From: Cristatella mucedo
Lineage: Eukaryota > Bryozoa > Phylactolaemata > Cristatellidae
Length of the DNA stretch: 64,000 bases
Direction of reading: 5' to 3'
NCBI GenBank assembly: GCA_009760855.2
Contig: WPIO01000006.1
Coordinates: 8,875,001-8,939,000, forward strand
How positions within the stretch are numbered: the stretch's first letter is position 1; every line of letters starts with the position of its first letter. A program made the position numbers and the translations under genes. The notes under the pieces are model-generated. The model made no database searches. It worked only from the letters and a program-made list of their open reading frames with translations, and was not told where the DNA came from. Positions 23,552-35,935 of this stretch are shown piece by piece.

Positions 23552-25479
23552 AGGAAAGCTGTAGCGCGCCGCTGCAGCGAGGAGAGCTCACGGTCCTGCT
23601 CGCATCACATTGCCGTCGCTGGTTGGCGGTCGTCTGCCCCCTTGACCGGGATGGCTAATGTGCCTACGCGGTACCACTAACGTCGCGTTTAGTGCTAGTT
23701 AGAAGACTAAGGAGACTATACGGGCTGGTTAAATTTTCATGACCACCCGCGGGATGAAGCGTTTCTTTGCGTCGCTCGGCCGACCGGTTGGAAGTGACGA
23801 GATTCGTCCCGTGCGCGTGCGGTGCCGCCGGTGCGGTGATTCGAGCAAGCGCGTCGCTTTAAATAGAAGCAGGCCAGCGGTCGATTGCCAGGTAATACGC
23901 CTGCTCCTGAATTATGTACGAAACAGCGACGGCTCCTCGCGCAAGTCAAGCACTCTTTGAAAGCGCGACGCAGCCGAGAGGCGCGATGGGAGGGGCAAAA
24001 GATGCGCCGCGGATAGAAATGGCCGCCAGCGGCGTCTCGCGGGGCGAGGCTGGCTGTCGCCCGCGGTTAGAGCGGCAGCGGAATTCGTCGACGTGCTGCG
24101 AGTCAGAGGGCGGTCGCATTTTGCGCCGTCCGAGCTCTCGCGGCGCAGGGTCGTGACCGCAGCCACGACGGCGGTCGTTCGACATTCGGTGCCGTCGTTC
24201 CGCACTCCCGCTCGTCCCACGACGCTCGCCGCTTCTCGGGCCGTGCTCTCTCGGCTGCCACTCGCGCCGAAGTGGCGCCTTCGTGGCTGCGGCGGCTGCT
24301 GCAGCGGTTACCCAGTGATTTCGGCGTCCTTCGCTACATAACGTTGCGCTCCGGCTTCGTCGCGGCCGTGACTCAACGGAGCGCTTGGGAGATCTCTTCG
24401 GCGGGCAGAGAGACGCTCACCGGCGGGCTCGCGCACGCACTTAAATGGCCCTCATTTCGGCACCTGAGCACCGCTGGGTTCGCTAGCGCCGCGCGGCGGC
24501 GGCTGGGCGCCCGGACTTTTTCGCGCTCGCCTGCCGGCGTTACCAGGTGACGGCGGTGACTCGTACCTTAAAGCCCCCAACGGTGGCGGCGTGACGTCGC
24601 GCGGGCCGAGCCGTTGCTTCAGGTTCTGCCCTACTCTGGGCGAGCGGCTGGAGCCGGCGGCTCCGGACGCCGGCGGAAGCTGCAGCGATGCCCGGCGACT
24701 TCTCAGAGCCTTTCTCAACTGCGGGTAGGCCGGCGACGAGCTAGGGCCGTCGCCGCCGCTAGCGATAAACCGCTCGCCAAACGGGCAGAATGACTAAAAG
24801 GAGCCCGGCCGGGAGAGCGTGCGCCACGATCTCCTGTTCGAGTCGTACGCCCTCGGCTTGGGATCGGGGGAGTTGACTCCAGTTCGCGGAAGTTCGGCGA
24901 GTGGCGGCGGCGGCGCTGAGAAGCGGCGCCGTGCTTATTTCGGCTCTCCCTTCCCCGAGGCCTGGAAAAGATCTCAGACACGGCGCTCGACTGTCGGGGT
25001 CTGATCGGCTGCAAGCTCGCTACGGCATCGAGGGCGTGCATCCACACAGCGAGCCCATCTTCGCAGCTCGTCGCGTCGGCAGGCTATTTTTGAGACTTTT
25101 TGTGAAGCTTGCCCGGCGAGGGTGTAGCCAGGATTTTGGCGCTCGAGCAGGGCGGGCGGATGGCTGAGCCTCTACCTAGAAGAGGAATGGTAAGAGGTGG
25201 AGGCAGTATCTCAGAAATCCGCCATCCGCCGAGATTCTTCGATCGCTGTGAGAGCTCGCCGTTCTCATACTCGCGGAGAGCCGCAAGCACCCCAAATAAA
25301 AGAGAGAGACTCCCCGCGGCAATTACTCTCCAGATGTACGGAAGAGCTAGATGAAATATCTAGCTCCTCCGGCCCGACATTCAAAGAGCCTCGAGCTGCG
25401 GAGTGCACGTGAGCCGCTCGAAGGCCGCCGCTCTCATTTGGCTCGTCCGAAAGAGTCTACCTGTTCAGGCGTCACTGAA

Positions 25480-26688
25480 AACAGCGTCGCTTCCGCTAAA
25501 CAATGACTATTAGCCGCCTCTGGCAACCAATCGAGATATTTCAAGAAGCGCCAAAAAAAGTGGTAGCTCTCGATTGAATGGTACGTAGTATCCGCTTAGA
25601 AACCTTTAACGAGGAGAAATTGCGCCTTGAAGTTGCGGCAGGCCTCTGGAGCCGCACGGTAAGCCGCCTAGCGCTCCGCCCCGCCCCCGGGTCGAAGCAT
25701 GACAGATGACGACGAGGGGCCGCCGGAATGGGGGCTGTAAGCAGTGCCTGCGGTGCGCCGGCGGTGCTCAGCCTCCGGATTGAAAGTAAACACACTAATC
25801 TTCCTCACTAAGTTTGAGTCTGTAGAGACCAGACTTAATAGGATCCTACGCCAGCTCATTAGCAGCCGCGTGCACTTTTCCGTAATTTGGCGTTCAATTC
25901 AACTGCGAGCGTGCGCGCTGCAAAGTGCTCCGCGTGGCTCCACAGTATTTCCACAAATATTGCAAAGGGCTCTACTTACGCCCGGCATGCTTATGGACTC
26001 ACTCACTTTGTTCGAAATTACATATGTTTACGTATTGCAACCAGGCTGCTGCGTTTCTGCGTGAGAGATCTTTAGAGTTCTTGCTTACGGGACACGCGCT
26101 AAGCTTGAATGACAGGATGTGATAGGCATTCTCATAACGGTTATGTACTACGTACACAAAGTCGCTGGTTTTAGGGCGACCTTTCCAACCGTTCGCAGTA
26201 GGGAAACCAAAGAGGTCGGAGGTATGCATGACCACCAGCTCCTTTGTCCGCGCAGCTTATCAGACGACCGACGGAAGTCGGATAACGTAGGCGCCCCCAT
26301 AGCGTGTGCTACTTCGACAGACGGTATAGGGCATTAGTGTTCCGTCCGTCAGTTCGACAGACGGACAGCTTACGGTCGGAAACGGACTTTGCAAACATCG
26401 CCTATTGGTTTCTACAACTGTTTCAGCAAGAAGACCTATTGCATTAGAGAGCAAGGGAGCTCTTGCTTATGAGTCACACGTTAACTGCATTTCACGGACC
26501 TGAGACGTGCGCTATACACAACGCTCTTCCGTAACACCCACATTTTCTGTGTGGCTTTGTGGAGTTACAGACTTAGATACGTTACTTGACATTAAATTCA
26601 CGGGACCGCTTGTGCCCGATTCGATAAGCCTGCATGCGCACCTTAAGTCACGCAGGCACCACTCCCTCTTGCTGATGTGATTTCCATG
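25480..26688. other. Unassigned DNA
   Basis: Falls from CpG-rich to ordinary composition. No coding motif or known repeat recognised. A pair of 'cgacagacgg' phrases occurs at 26,310 and 26,355. Confidence 0.35.
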
Positions 26689-27753
26689 CACAATCTAGGC
26701 TTTCACTTCTATGTGGATGACACCCAGTTGTACCTTTTCTTTGATCGCTCCCAGCCTTCGAGCACCTCAAATTCTCTCAACTTACTTGCTGCATGCATTG
26801 ATGACATCCGCACATGGATGGAGCAAATTTTCTAAAACTAAACAATGATAAAACTAACTTACTAGTTATGGGCAAACCTAGTGTTATTCAGAAATTGGAA
26901 AGGCTGACTTTCAAAATTGGCTCTGCCAGCATATCTCCAGTTGCATCAGCTCGAAATCTAGGTGTCATATTCCAAAGCGACCTCTCGTTAGACGACCACA
27001 TCAGCTCCACAGTCAAATCAGCCTATTTTCAGCTTCATAGCATTGCTAAAATTCGGGCTTGTTTAGATACGGATACCACGTCCAAGTTGGTCCATGCATT
27101 CATGACATCCCGTCTCGTCTTCTGCAACTCACTGCTTACTGGCCTACCAGAATGAGCGATCAGGCGATTGCAGCTGGTGCAAAACTCTGAAACAAGGCTT
27201 GTCTGTCGTGAGCGTCGCAGCTGTCACCTTACTCCACTTCTTGCCGACCTGCACTGGCTACCCGTCAAGCCACGAATTGACTTCAAGGTTTTTTTTGCTC
27301 ACTTTAAGGTCCCTTCATTCTATGGCTCCAGCCTATCTCTCCGATATACTCCCCCATCAGGCCAAGCATCGTACCACCCGCTTTTTGGAATCCAACAGTT
27401 TACAAATACCTCGTACAAACCTTAAATAAATTAAATCCTTTGGAGGCCGTGCATTTAGGTCGTATGCTCCCAAAGCCTGGAACTTCCTCCCGACCTGCGT
27501 CAGATTATCCCCTGACCTGACCACATTTAAAAGGAACTTAAAGCACACCTATTTAGAACAGCATTTAGTGGGTCCCTGTTATTCGTCCTTCATGTGCTTA
27601 TGCGTGCTGACACTGTGCATGCTGCCACTAACCACATTTGCATGCTGACCCTGTGCATGTCACCCCTAACCATATTATTAATTTTGTTTGTTTTTCAAGC
27701 ATGATTTTACCTACCATTCAGTTGCATTTCCCTTTTCAGCAAATGTAAAGAGC

Positions 27754-27815
<62 letters not shown>

Positions 27816-27870
27816 AGTTCTCTGAGGGTGTTTAATCAAGTGCATTATTATTGTTATTATTATTATTACC
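26689..27870 (+). mobile_element. LINE family A, 5'-truncated copy 1
   Basis: Starts in the RT palm (HFYVDDTQL in place of YADD), then [59 protein letters not shown]-like and APKAWN blocks, then the 3' UTR and an ATT-rich tail. This is the normal order of CR1/L2 RT C-termini. Frameshifts near 27,155 and 27,430 make it inactive. Confidence 0.88.
27755..27812. repeat. (GA)n expansion inside the LINE A 3' stem-loop
   Basis: Where other copies have cctagagagagattaagttctct, this copy has a GA run of about 28 units before gaagttctctgag. Confidence 0.85.
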
Positions 27871-28010
27871 ACCCAACACTGTGATGCCGCGCCGAATGGT
27901 TTACGACTGGCACGCCGCTGACAGGGTGCCAACCCGAAACCGTTCGGTATATAATATGGAAGGCCTGCCAGCACCAACGATACGACTCAGGACGCTGGAT
28001 ACGCTCTGAC

Positions 28011-28330
28011 GCTGATGTATTCAACAGACAGATTCACGTAGGCTTGGCTCTCTGACAACTCTGCCCAACGGGCGGAAGACGAGACTGATGGTCATGGGCG
28101 GTAACTGTGGACGGACGCAGACCAAAAATGAAAATGCATGCCTCTCGCTTTACGCGAAGGCGGCGGCGATGCTGCCGGCGTATCGCACGCGACTGCCGAA
28201 CACGAGCGAGCGACAGATGAGCTCAGCCGAGCAGCAGAGCTGCACGCGTCGCGACGCCGCGTGCACCCCGCCTGCCAGCGTGGCCGCGGCACTGGGTCGA
28301 GCATTGCAGCATCCTGAGAAGTAGTAGATT
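28011..28330. other. Short CpG-rich stretch
   Basis: Frequent CG dinucleotides between two LINE A copies. A short plus-strand open stretch (28,088-28,324) has no recognised motif. Confidence 0.4.
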
Positions 28331-28407
28331 TGCACTCCAGACAGATGCACGGATGCGGCCCGAGTCCGTTCCCTGACAGGAACACGGCATGGGTGAGCTC
28401 TCTTGAT

Positions 28408-28534
<127 letters not shown>

Positions 28535-29271
28535 TCCACGTCCAAGTTGGTCCATGCATTCGTAACATCCCGTCTTGACTTCTGCAACTCACTACTTACT
28601 GGCCTACCAGCATGTGCGATCAGGCAATTGCAGCTGGTGCAAAACTCGGCAGCTAGGCTTGTCTGTCGTGAGCGTCGCAGGTGCCACATTACTCCACTTC
28701 TCGCAGACCTGCACTGGCTACCAGTCAAGCAACGGATTGACTTTAAGGTTTTGTCGCTCACTTTTAGGTCCCTTCATTCTATGGCTCCAGCCTATCTGTC
28801 AGATATACTGCCCCATCAGGCCAAGCATCGTACCACTCGCTTTTCGGAATCCAACAGTCTAGAAATACCTCATACGAACTTTAAATCCTTTGGAGACCGT
28901 GCATTTAGTTCGAATGCTCCCAAAGCCTGGAACTCCCTCTCGACTTGTGTCAGAACATCCCCTGACTTGACCACATTTTAAAGGAACCTAAGAACACACC
29001 TATTTAGGACAGCATTTAGTGGGTCTCTGTGATTCGTCATTGATGTGCTTATGCGTGCTGACACTGTGCATGCTGCCACTAACCACATTTGCATGCTGAC
29101 CCTGTGCATGTCACCCCTAACCATATTATTCATTTTGTTTGTTTTTCAAGCATGATTTTACTTACCATTCAATTGCATTTCACTTTACAGCAAATGTAAA
29201 GCGCCTAGAGAGAGATTAAGTTCTCTGAGGGCGCTTTATCAAGCGAATTATTATTATTATTATTCTTATTA
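28535..29271 (+). mobile_element. LINE family A, 5'-truncated copy 2
   Basis: Keeps one frame from the CT tract to about 28,980 ([62 protein letters not shown]). Then come the 3' UTR, a well-formed stem-loop (gcgcctagagagagattaag / ttctctgagggcgc, 29,200-29,235) and (ATT)n. The best preserved A 3' end in the window. Confidence 0.9.
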
Positions 29272-29503
29272 TCTCTCTCTATTTCTGTCTCCATGTCTCT
29301 GTCTCTCTCTCTCTCTCTTTCTCTGTCTCTATCTCTGTCTCTGTCTCTATCTCTCTCTTTCTCTATCTCTGTCTCTCTCTCTCTTTTTCTGTCTCTTTCT
29401 CAGTCTCACTCTCTCTTTCTCTGTCTCTCTCTCCGTCTGTCTGTCTCTCTCTCTCCGTCTGTCTGTCTGTCTCTCTCTCTCTCCATGTCTCTCTCTCTCT
29501 ATC

Positions 29504-29565
<62 letters not shown>

Positions 29566-29590
29566 TCAGTCTCTCTCTCTCGTTTTCCTG
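29272..29590. repeat. CT-rich tract after the LINE tail
   Basis: CTCT with GTCT and TTTCT variants, becoming pure CT at 29,510-29,560. It follows the (ATT)n tail without a gap. Confidence 0.95.
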
Positions 29591-30260
29591 CTCTTTGCTC
29601 CCCCTCAAGCGCGAGCAAAAATGCGATTTGAGCACGCACCACCGCTGCCACCAGAGCCACTTGTGCTGCTTCCGGGCATCGCTCCAGCTGTGCGAACGCA
29701 GCGTTTCGCTCGGCCTCGCTCGAAACCGCGAGCACGTCGCCTTGCTAGCTGCGAAAGCAAGGGCAGTGCCGCGTGCCGGCGCGGGTTTCATTCGCAGCCT
29801 CCAACCATAGCATGCTTGTGCAGCGTTCACGTGCAACGAGACAGCGATGAGCATAGGGCGCCGAGCGCCGACTGGTGTCCTACTGGTGGACGCCCTAGAG
29901 TGAGCGGCGCCGCGCTTTCGGCGGGCCCAGATGCCGTGCCCGGAAGTCTGGCTCTGCGATTATCGTCCTTTCAGGTCTACCGCTGGCCTTTGTTCTGCGT
30001 AGCCGATCGATCCGTTCGGCATGCCCGCACTGTCCGTCATGATATAAATATAAGTGCCGCCGCGGAGGTACGCCCGAAAGCCAAGTCACGATCACTCCAG
30101 GAGCCTAGCCGCAGCGAAGGGGCGGGGATGTGCAGAGACTGGTCTGCTTGGACCGACCAGACAGGGCGGGCGCTCGTCAGCCGGGAATCGCTACTTTCAA
30201 TGATTAGCTCTATTCGAAAAGGTCGCGGTCTAGCCCGAAACTCAGATTAATAGCAGCTGC
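29591..30260. other. CpG-rich block with an open frame, unassigned
   Basis: A plus-strand frame is open at 29,621-30,250 (about 209 codons) but the protein shows no recognised motif and overlapping frames are open too. Possibly part of a promoter or first exon. Confidence 0.35.
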
Positions 30261-31167
30261 TCTTCCGATCGGCAGGGGCAGTATTTTCCTAGACGCTGAC
30301 CCATGCCATCTCTAACGACGGTAAGCCTGACGATCGTGTTAAAGGCGCGAGTTAGCCAGCTTGCCCTCTATTCTCTGAGACGCTTCCACCAGTTATATTT
30401 ACATGTACTATTATTAAATTGGATGGGAGATAAATACCGGGTTTATTGGGAAATGACTCTACTCGCCTCAGTTCCACCGTTAGTGGAAATTGTAAGAATT
30501 CCTTTTGCTCTTTTCTCTTGCACGGGCATGCTCGCTCTGTATGCATGCATACAGGTAATCAGAATATGCGTCCTTGACCGTTGTCTTAATCATACAAATT
30601 CCAATTCAACTACTATGTAAGCAGAGTTATTTTGTGTGGACATTGCATGCAACAATAGCTTCGAATCGCGACAGCTGCATCGAAGGAGAAAAAACACCAC
30701 GTCTAGTGCGACACTTAACCAAGCCATAAGGCCTAATGGCAATTAACTGAAAGTGTTCAAGTAACCCACGTGACAATTCAGGTAGTATTCCATTAAGCAT
30801 GCGCGTTGAAATAGCATTGAAGGAAGTCACGCGGAGACGATTCGTAAATTCACCAATCACAAAGGTAAACCAGCGTTTGCATTGCTGTCTACATTGAAGT
30901 TTATCGGCAGCCTGTCTGACTACCGGGCCCTGGTTTTGTTTCGCATTGCTCGCTCACGAGCGCTTGGTGATACGGCTCGTGAACGCGTATGCAAACCGTC
31001 CCCCCACTCCGCCTGAATTTGTGGCAGCGACGCAGCTGTCCGAAATCGGCTACCGGCCTAACCGTTCGTCAATGAAAAGTAAGGCCCCCCTCTCCACGCC
31101 TTCTCCCTCAAGGAAATTATGGCGGCCCTCGAGCATCACGGTACGAGTCTTCCAGAGGAGAGGAGCA

Positions 31168-31168
<1 letters not shown>
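30260..31168. other. Unassigned DNA
   Basis: A plus-strand frame at 30,303-30,620 has a hydrophobic stretch (ALFSCTGMLALYACI) but no homologue I recognise. No repeat seen. Confidence 0.3.
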
Positions 31169-31170
<2 letters not shown>

Positions 31171-31234
<64 letters not shown>

Positions 31235-31248
31235 TCTCTCTCTCTCTC
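31171..31248. repeat. (CT)n microsatellite
   Basis: Almost pure CT run. Confidence 0.97.
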
Positions 31249-31249
31249 A

Positions 31250-34200
31250 ATCGAGTGGAGCGCGCCCGCTGCCGCGAGCAGCACCGGCGGCAGCTACGGA
31301 CTTACGATTTCCGTCGGCCACCATCCGTCGCTGCTAGCGTCGCTTTGCGACGGACAGCACACCTCAGACTCTGCGGGTACGTGGGAGAGTAAGCCTAGTA
31401 GCGTCTGTTGGGAGCGGACAACGAAGAGCGAGGATGGACAGGCTCGAGCACTATGGGAAGTGACGAACGAACAAAGATATTGAGCGAGGGCTTCGGGACG
31501 AGCGGGAGGAGCGAGCGCAAATGGAGCGACGGATGCGGCCAGCTCTAGCAGGAGGGCAGAGCTTGGGAAGATCGAGGCCAGCAACGATGGCAGCAGCGGA
31601 GGTGGTGGCGGCAGAAGTAACAGCGGTAGCAGGAGGCTGGAGACCAAAAGGGCGGGAAACGGAAGCAGCAGACACAGCGGGGGATCTGCAGGTGGCAGCA
31701 GCAGCAGCAGCAGCAGTGCAAGGGAAAGAGCTCTGGCACTCTGAAGCACTTCCTTCGAGGCGCAGCCTTCCCACTAAAGTACCCCTCGTCGAAAGCCTCT
31801 GTCAACATTCCTCTGTTGACCATCCTCTGCCGACAGTCCTCTGTCGAAAACCATTCTCCGTGCCTGCATCGCTCCTGTACATTGTCGGCTCAGACAAGCT
31901 CCGAACAACGAGACGGAAACACGGAGACCGTCGAAGAGAGGGGCAGATGGTATGCGCACAAGCAAAAAGACTGAGTAAATAGCCTGCAGCGGTTTTAGCG
32001 ACGAATAAACACGGAGACAGTTCCCGGCAGACGTGGGCTAACGCTAGCAAACACAAATAGGCATGAGTCGGCTGAAAGACGGGCACACCATTTGCAACCT
32101 CCTCCCCCCTCCGAGTTGCAGAGTTGGGGGTAGCGATCTAGTCGGTTGCCATGGTTATGACGCTGGCCTGCCCAAAGGTCGCATCGTCGCAATACGCTAG
32201 TACACTGACATCTGCACGACCCAGCAGGCGGCTGACCAGGGCGGAGAGTAGACTTCGAAAGGAGCTCGCAGGCGGTCGCAGCGAGCAGCAACCGGGAAAC
32301 CGTCAGCAATTGCCGTACTGGGAATGCGAGCTCGAAAGTGAGTGACACCACACTGGTAGGGAGCGAAGAGGTAAGCGGGGCGGGGCGAGGATACAGCGAC
32401 GACGGCTTGGCGGCCAGTCCTCGAACAGCCTCGGGCACCGGCTTACCTCGCTCAGCTGGTCGCTCTCCATCGCTGCGTCGTCGGTGACGAGGTTCGCGAG
32501 AGCCACGCCTAAGCTGCCGCCGCCGCCACCGCCGCCAATGCCTCAGTGGATCGCCTCGTAGCTCGCCAAGTCGACTCCCCTACGCCGGCCTAGGCCTAGG
32601 CGACTCCCTCTGGCGGTGGCGCGTAGGTGCCGAGCTCATTTTCGAACCGAGATCGTCTGGGGCTCCGCAAAGACAGCGACACGCTGAGAAGGGTCGATCC
32701 GCCTTGGTTATTGAACCCGGGGCCGCGTTAGCAAAGCTGCTCGGTGCCCGGCCGGTGCCGTCGTCGGGGCCGCCGACGCTGCAGCTCGCTTCACTCCGGC
32801 CGCTCTCTAGCCCGGCCGCTCTCTAGCCCGTCCGGGCTCTCCAATGTCCGCACCGGCTGTGGTCGTCGCCACTCTAGGTGCGACGTCGTCGACTCCTGCG
32901 TTCGGTGATGCTGATTACTATTAGGCGCTGCCGAGAAGTGATGATCGTAGCTTGATCATAGTGACGATCGCAGAGCTTCGGATCGTAGCGTGGCAGCGGA
33001 ATAATGGGCGGCAGGCCACTGCAGAGGTGCACGCGGAAACCTGCACGAGGGCAAACTGGTATCGATCTCGGCCAGACAAACGGATCTTTGTTGGGGTCGG
33101 TCGAACGGTCGATACGATGGACCCCGGAGGCATTTCTCAAACTGCAGCCTTTGCCAGATCGCCGCCGGAAGCGCTTAGTAGTTGCCGTTTGTCGAACAGC
33201 TCGACCACAGCGACCGTAGCGACCGTAGCGACCGCGAACCTGCGGGCCAAATGACTCAGGCTTGGAGCGCTCATTCTCGGCGAGCCCATTAGGGGCTTCG
33301 AGGTTAAGGCAGCCGTCAGTACAGCAGAGATGCGGCGTTAGGATTGCATTCATGAGGTTGGGCAGTTGCCCCCTGCCTTTATTGATAAACTCGGCGAACG
33401 ACAGCCGACCATGACTTGCAGTAGGAACGTACTAATGAACTATCACATTTTCTTATTTTTAAATTTTTCCTTGACATTATGGAAAAGGCTGGGGCGGTTC
33501 GCCGTGGGTTCGCAGATTGAGTCCACTTCCGGTCGATTATATGCCACGCCCATTGACTTCAGAATAAAAATAATAGTACATTTGATATAGCACCCTAAGA
33601 GAACTCAATCTCTTTCAAGGCACTTTACATTTGCTAGCCCTTCCAAAGGGACCACCTTGTAAGTGGGTCTACCACCATTCTTATTTTTGATTGGGCTGAT
33701 AAGCTTGCTTGATAGCGCGCCTCACTGTGCCGCCATCAGAGTATCCGTGCGAGAGTGCCAATTACTGCTTAGGTGGTCTTTAAGAGTTTCCGGTGGCGAG
33801 CCTTCAGCACTGAGCTGCTGGCTGTTCGAGAATGAGGCGTGGAATCTCTTTAGAATCTGGCTCTTTTTGGTTCGCACGCTTAGACATTCCCAGATAGGAG
33901 GCGAGTCTCGGTCTTCCTTTCACCTCTCCCTTCATTACCCCTTCCTTCCCCTTGGTGGCCAGGCACGGAGCTTGTGCTGCTCTGCACCGGCTGCGTCGAA
34001 GTATTCTGCTTTAACATTGACGTCAACTGGCCTGCCATCACACCAGATGCTGATAACGAGCGCCTTGCGACGGTGGCACTCGGCTGGCTGTTCCGCGGGG
34101 TCGGTTCGGTGGCTGGTCCCTTTCTCTGCCCCGGATGCCCCACCCTAGTGCACGATTCGACGAAGTAAGGGAGCGTAGGCCACCCACCCACCCCAGGGCA

Positions 34201-34620
34201 GTCGTCGACCGCTGTCGAACGCCAATGACCGCCGTTGGCGTTCGCCGGGGCACAGGCGAACGCGAGCTAATCCCTAGACGGCCCGGTAGAGCACGGAAAA
34301 GCCACCGCCAGGTGGCTATCGATCGTCGGCAGCCGCCGCCCTGCCGCTCATCTGGCCGACGAGCCCGCAGCGCATTGGCAGTCTTGTGCCCACCTGCGCC
34401 TGTTCGGCTGGCGAGCCCAGCCCCTTTACGCCGAAGCCAAGCTGGCTTCCGAGCTGCAGCGAACCGATGGCCGGCACCCCGCATCGCGGTTCATGTCTGC
34501 GAGCAGCCGATCGACCCAGCAGCAGCGCTAGCAGTTCAGTCCATCCCAACCAAGACCCTGAGCTGCCGAGCTCGGTACAATAGTGGGCTAGTTTGCTAGG
34601 CTCGCGGGTGCGTTTTCGAA
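31250..34620. other. CpG-rich unassigned region
   Basis: High CG frequency, strongest at 32,440-33,250 and 34,030-34,600. Includes a (CAG)n run at 31,695-31,716 and an Ala/Val-rich plus-strand frame at 31,521-31,982. Several frames of 100-160 codons overlap on both strands and none shows a convincing domain. Promoter or first-exon DNA of an unseen gene is plausible. Confidence 0.4.
33567..33640 (-). repeat. LINE family A, 3'-end-only insertion
   Basis: Only the tail (aaaataata), tgatatagcaccctaag, agaactcaatctcttt and ggcactttacatttgc are present, i.e. about the last 75 bases of family A. Confidence 0.75.
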
Positions 34621-35330
34621 ATTAAGGTCCTCTGCTTGTGAAACTGCACTCTCTTTTGGAGACACGGGAGAGGATCTTGAGGCAGAGGGTGTGAGGCAAT
34701 ATGCTCGCCCTTTCCATTGGCTTTTCGGAGACCAGTCACCGACCGAAGACGGCAGCTCGCGGACTGCATTGATGAAGTGGACAGATTCTTACCCCATCCA
34801 CCCTAGGCAATGCGCCCAACGGCGTGACGGCTGATCAAGTTTTCCTTTTTTCTCGGCTCGGCAAAGTATGTAAATGTCAGCTCATCCAGCACTCCTATTT
34901 TGACAGCCTCAGACGTGGCGCTGCGGCTAACAATCCGGCTGCAGTTAGCAATACAAAAGCTGCAGGACTAGGATCTACGTCCAGGGTCGCGAGGTGTGAG
35001 CTCCTTACCCCTCGGCTTACAATGCCCAGTATTATGCTTGGCCTAGACCTAAAAGGGAGGCATTTCGAAGAGCCGCCATAGTGCTCAGCCAAAGTGAGCC
35101 AATACCGGCAGCTGCTCTTCGGTAGCGAGCGGCTCAACGGTCGCAGCAAGTCCTTAGTCAACAACCAAGCCTGCATCCGCTGTACAAGCAGACCTTCGTT
35201 CGACAAAGAACGAATCGATGCGATATGCATATGCCTTGTGCACACAGAACTTGTATGCACACAGTCTGTACTTATCTTATACCAATTTACATTGGGCCCG
35301 TCCAACTTCTCGCGTTCGTCACGCTTGACT
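34620..35330. other. Unassigned DNA
   Basis: Overlapping short frames on both strands (for example 34,895-35,350 minus) without recognised motifs. Confidence 0.3.
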
Positions 35331-35334
35331 AATG

Positions 35335-35935
35335 AATCACGTGGACTCACTTAATGCTGTGATTAATATGTGCATTTATATCTTCTTTTAAATATCATCA
35401 AATCAGAGGATGTCGTGACCCAGGCGCAAGTGAGTTCTAGGCTTTGAGAGCATACAAACTAAAGGCGTGGTCTCCAAAGGATTTGAGGTTAGTACAAGGC
35501 AGAGTTAAACGATGAGATTCAAAAAAGCGGTAGATACGATGCTTAGCTTGGTTGTTGAGTGAATCTGACAGGAAGTTTCACCGACTGTAAGCTCATGATT
35601 GTATGGGCTGATGGACCAAACCAGCAAACAGTATGCGTTTGAGAAGTCGTGACGGGATGACGAAAGTGCATGGATCAATTTAGACGTTGTATCTCAGTCA
35701 AAGCAAGCCCGAGTTTTAGCAATGTCATGTTCGCGAAAGTAGGCAGATTTGACTGTGGAGATGATGGAGATGTCTAATGAAAGATTTCTTTGGAACATGA
35801 TACCTAGATTTCATTTAAATTCAATAAGATATATACTGGCAGAGGCAATTTTGAGCGTTAGGCTTTCTAGTTTCCGAATCAAACATGGCTTGCCCATAAC
35901 TATCAAGAGTGACTGCGACCAGGCCCTAGCTTTAT
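35335..35935 (-). repeat. LINE family A, degenerate copy with internal deletion
   Basis: Antisense RT C-terminal blocks occur in order: gtcgtgacc...gtgagttctaggctt, gtggtctccaaaggatttgaggtt, gatacgatgcttagc, then a jump at about 35,572 to tgattgtatgggctgatgg and gtgactgtggagatgatgg. The part between (LHWLPVK and neighbours) is missing. Confidence 0.75.

Noticed and set aside
29621-30250. 209-codon plus-strand frame in CpG-rich DNA
   Set aside because: No recognised domain, begins just after a CT tract, and other frames are open too; composition explains it.
31294-31749. Leu/Pro-rich minus-strand frame resembling a signal or membrane protein
   Set aside because: The hydrophobic run is the antisense of an Ala/Gln (CAG, GCA) repeat-rich plus-strand stretch; not a convincing membrane protein.
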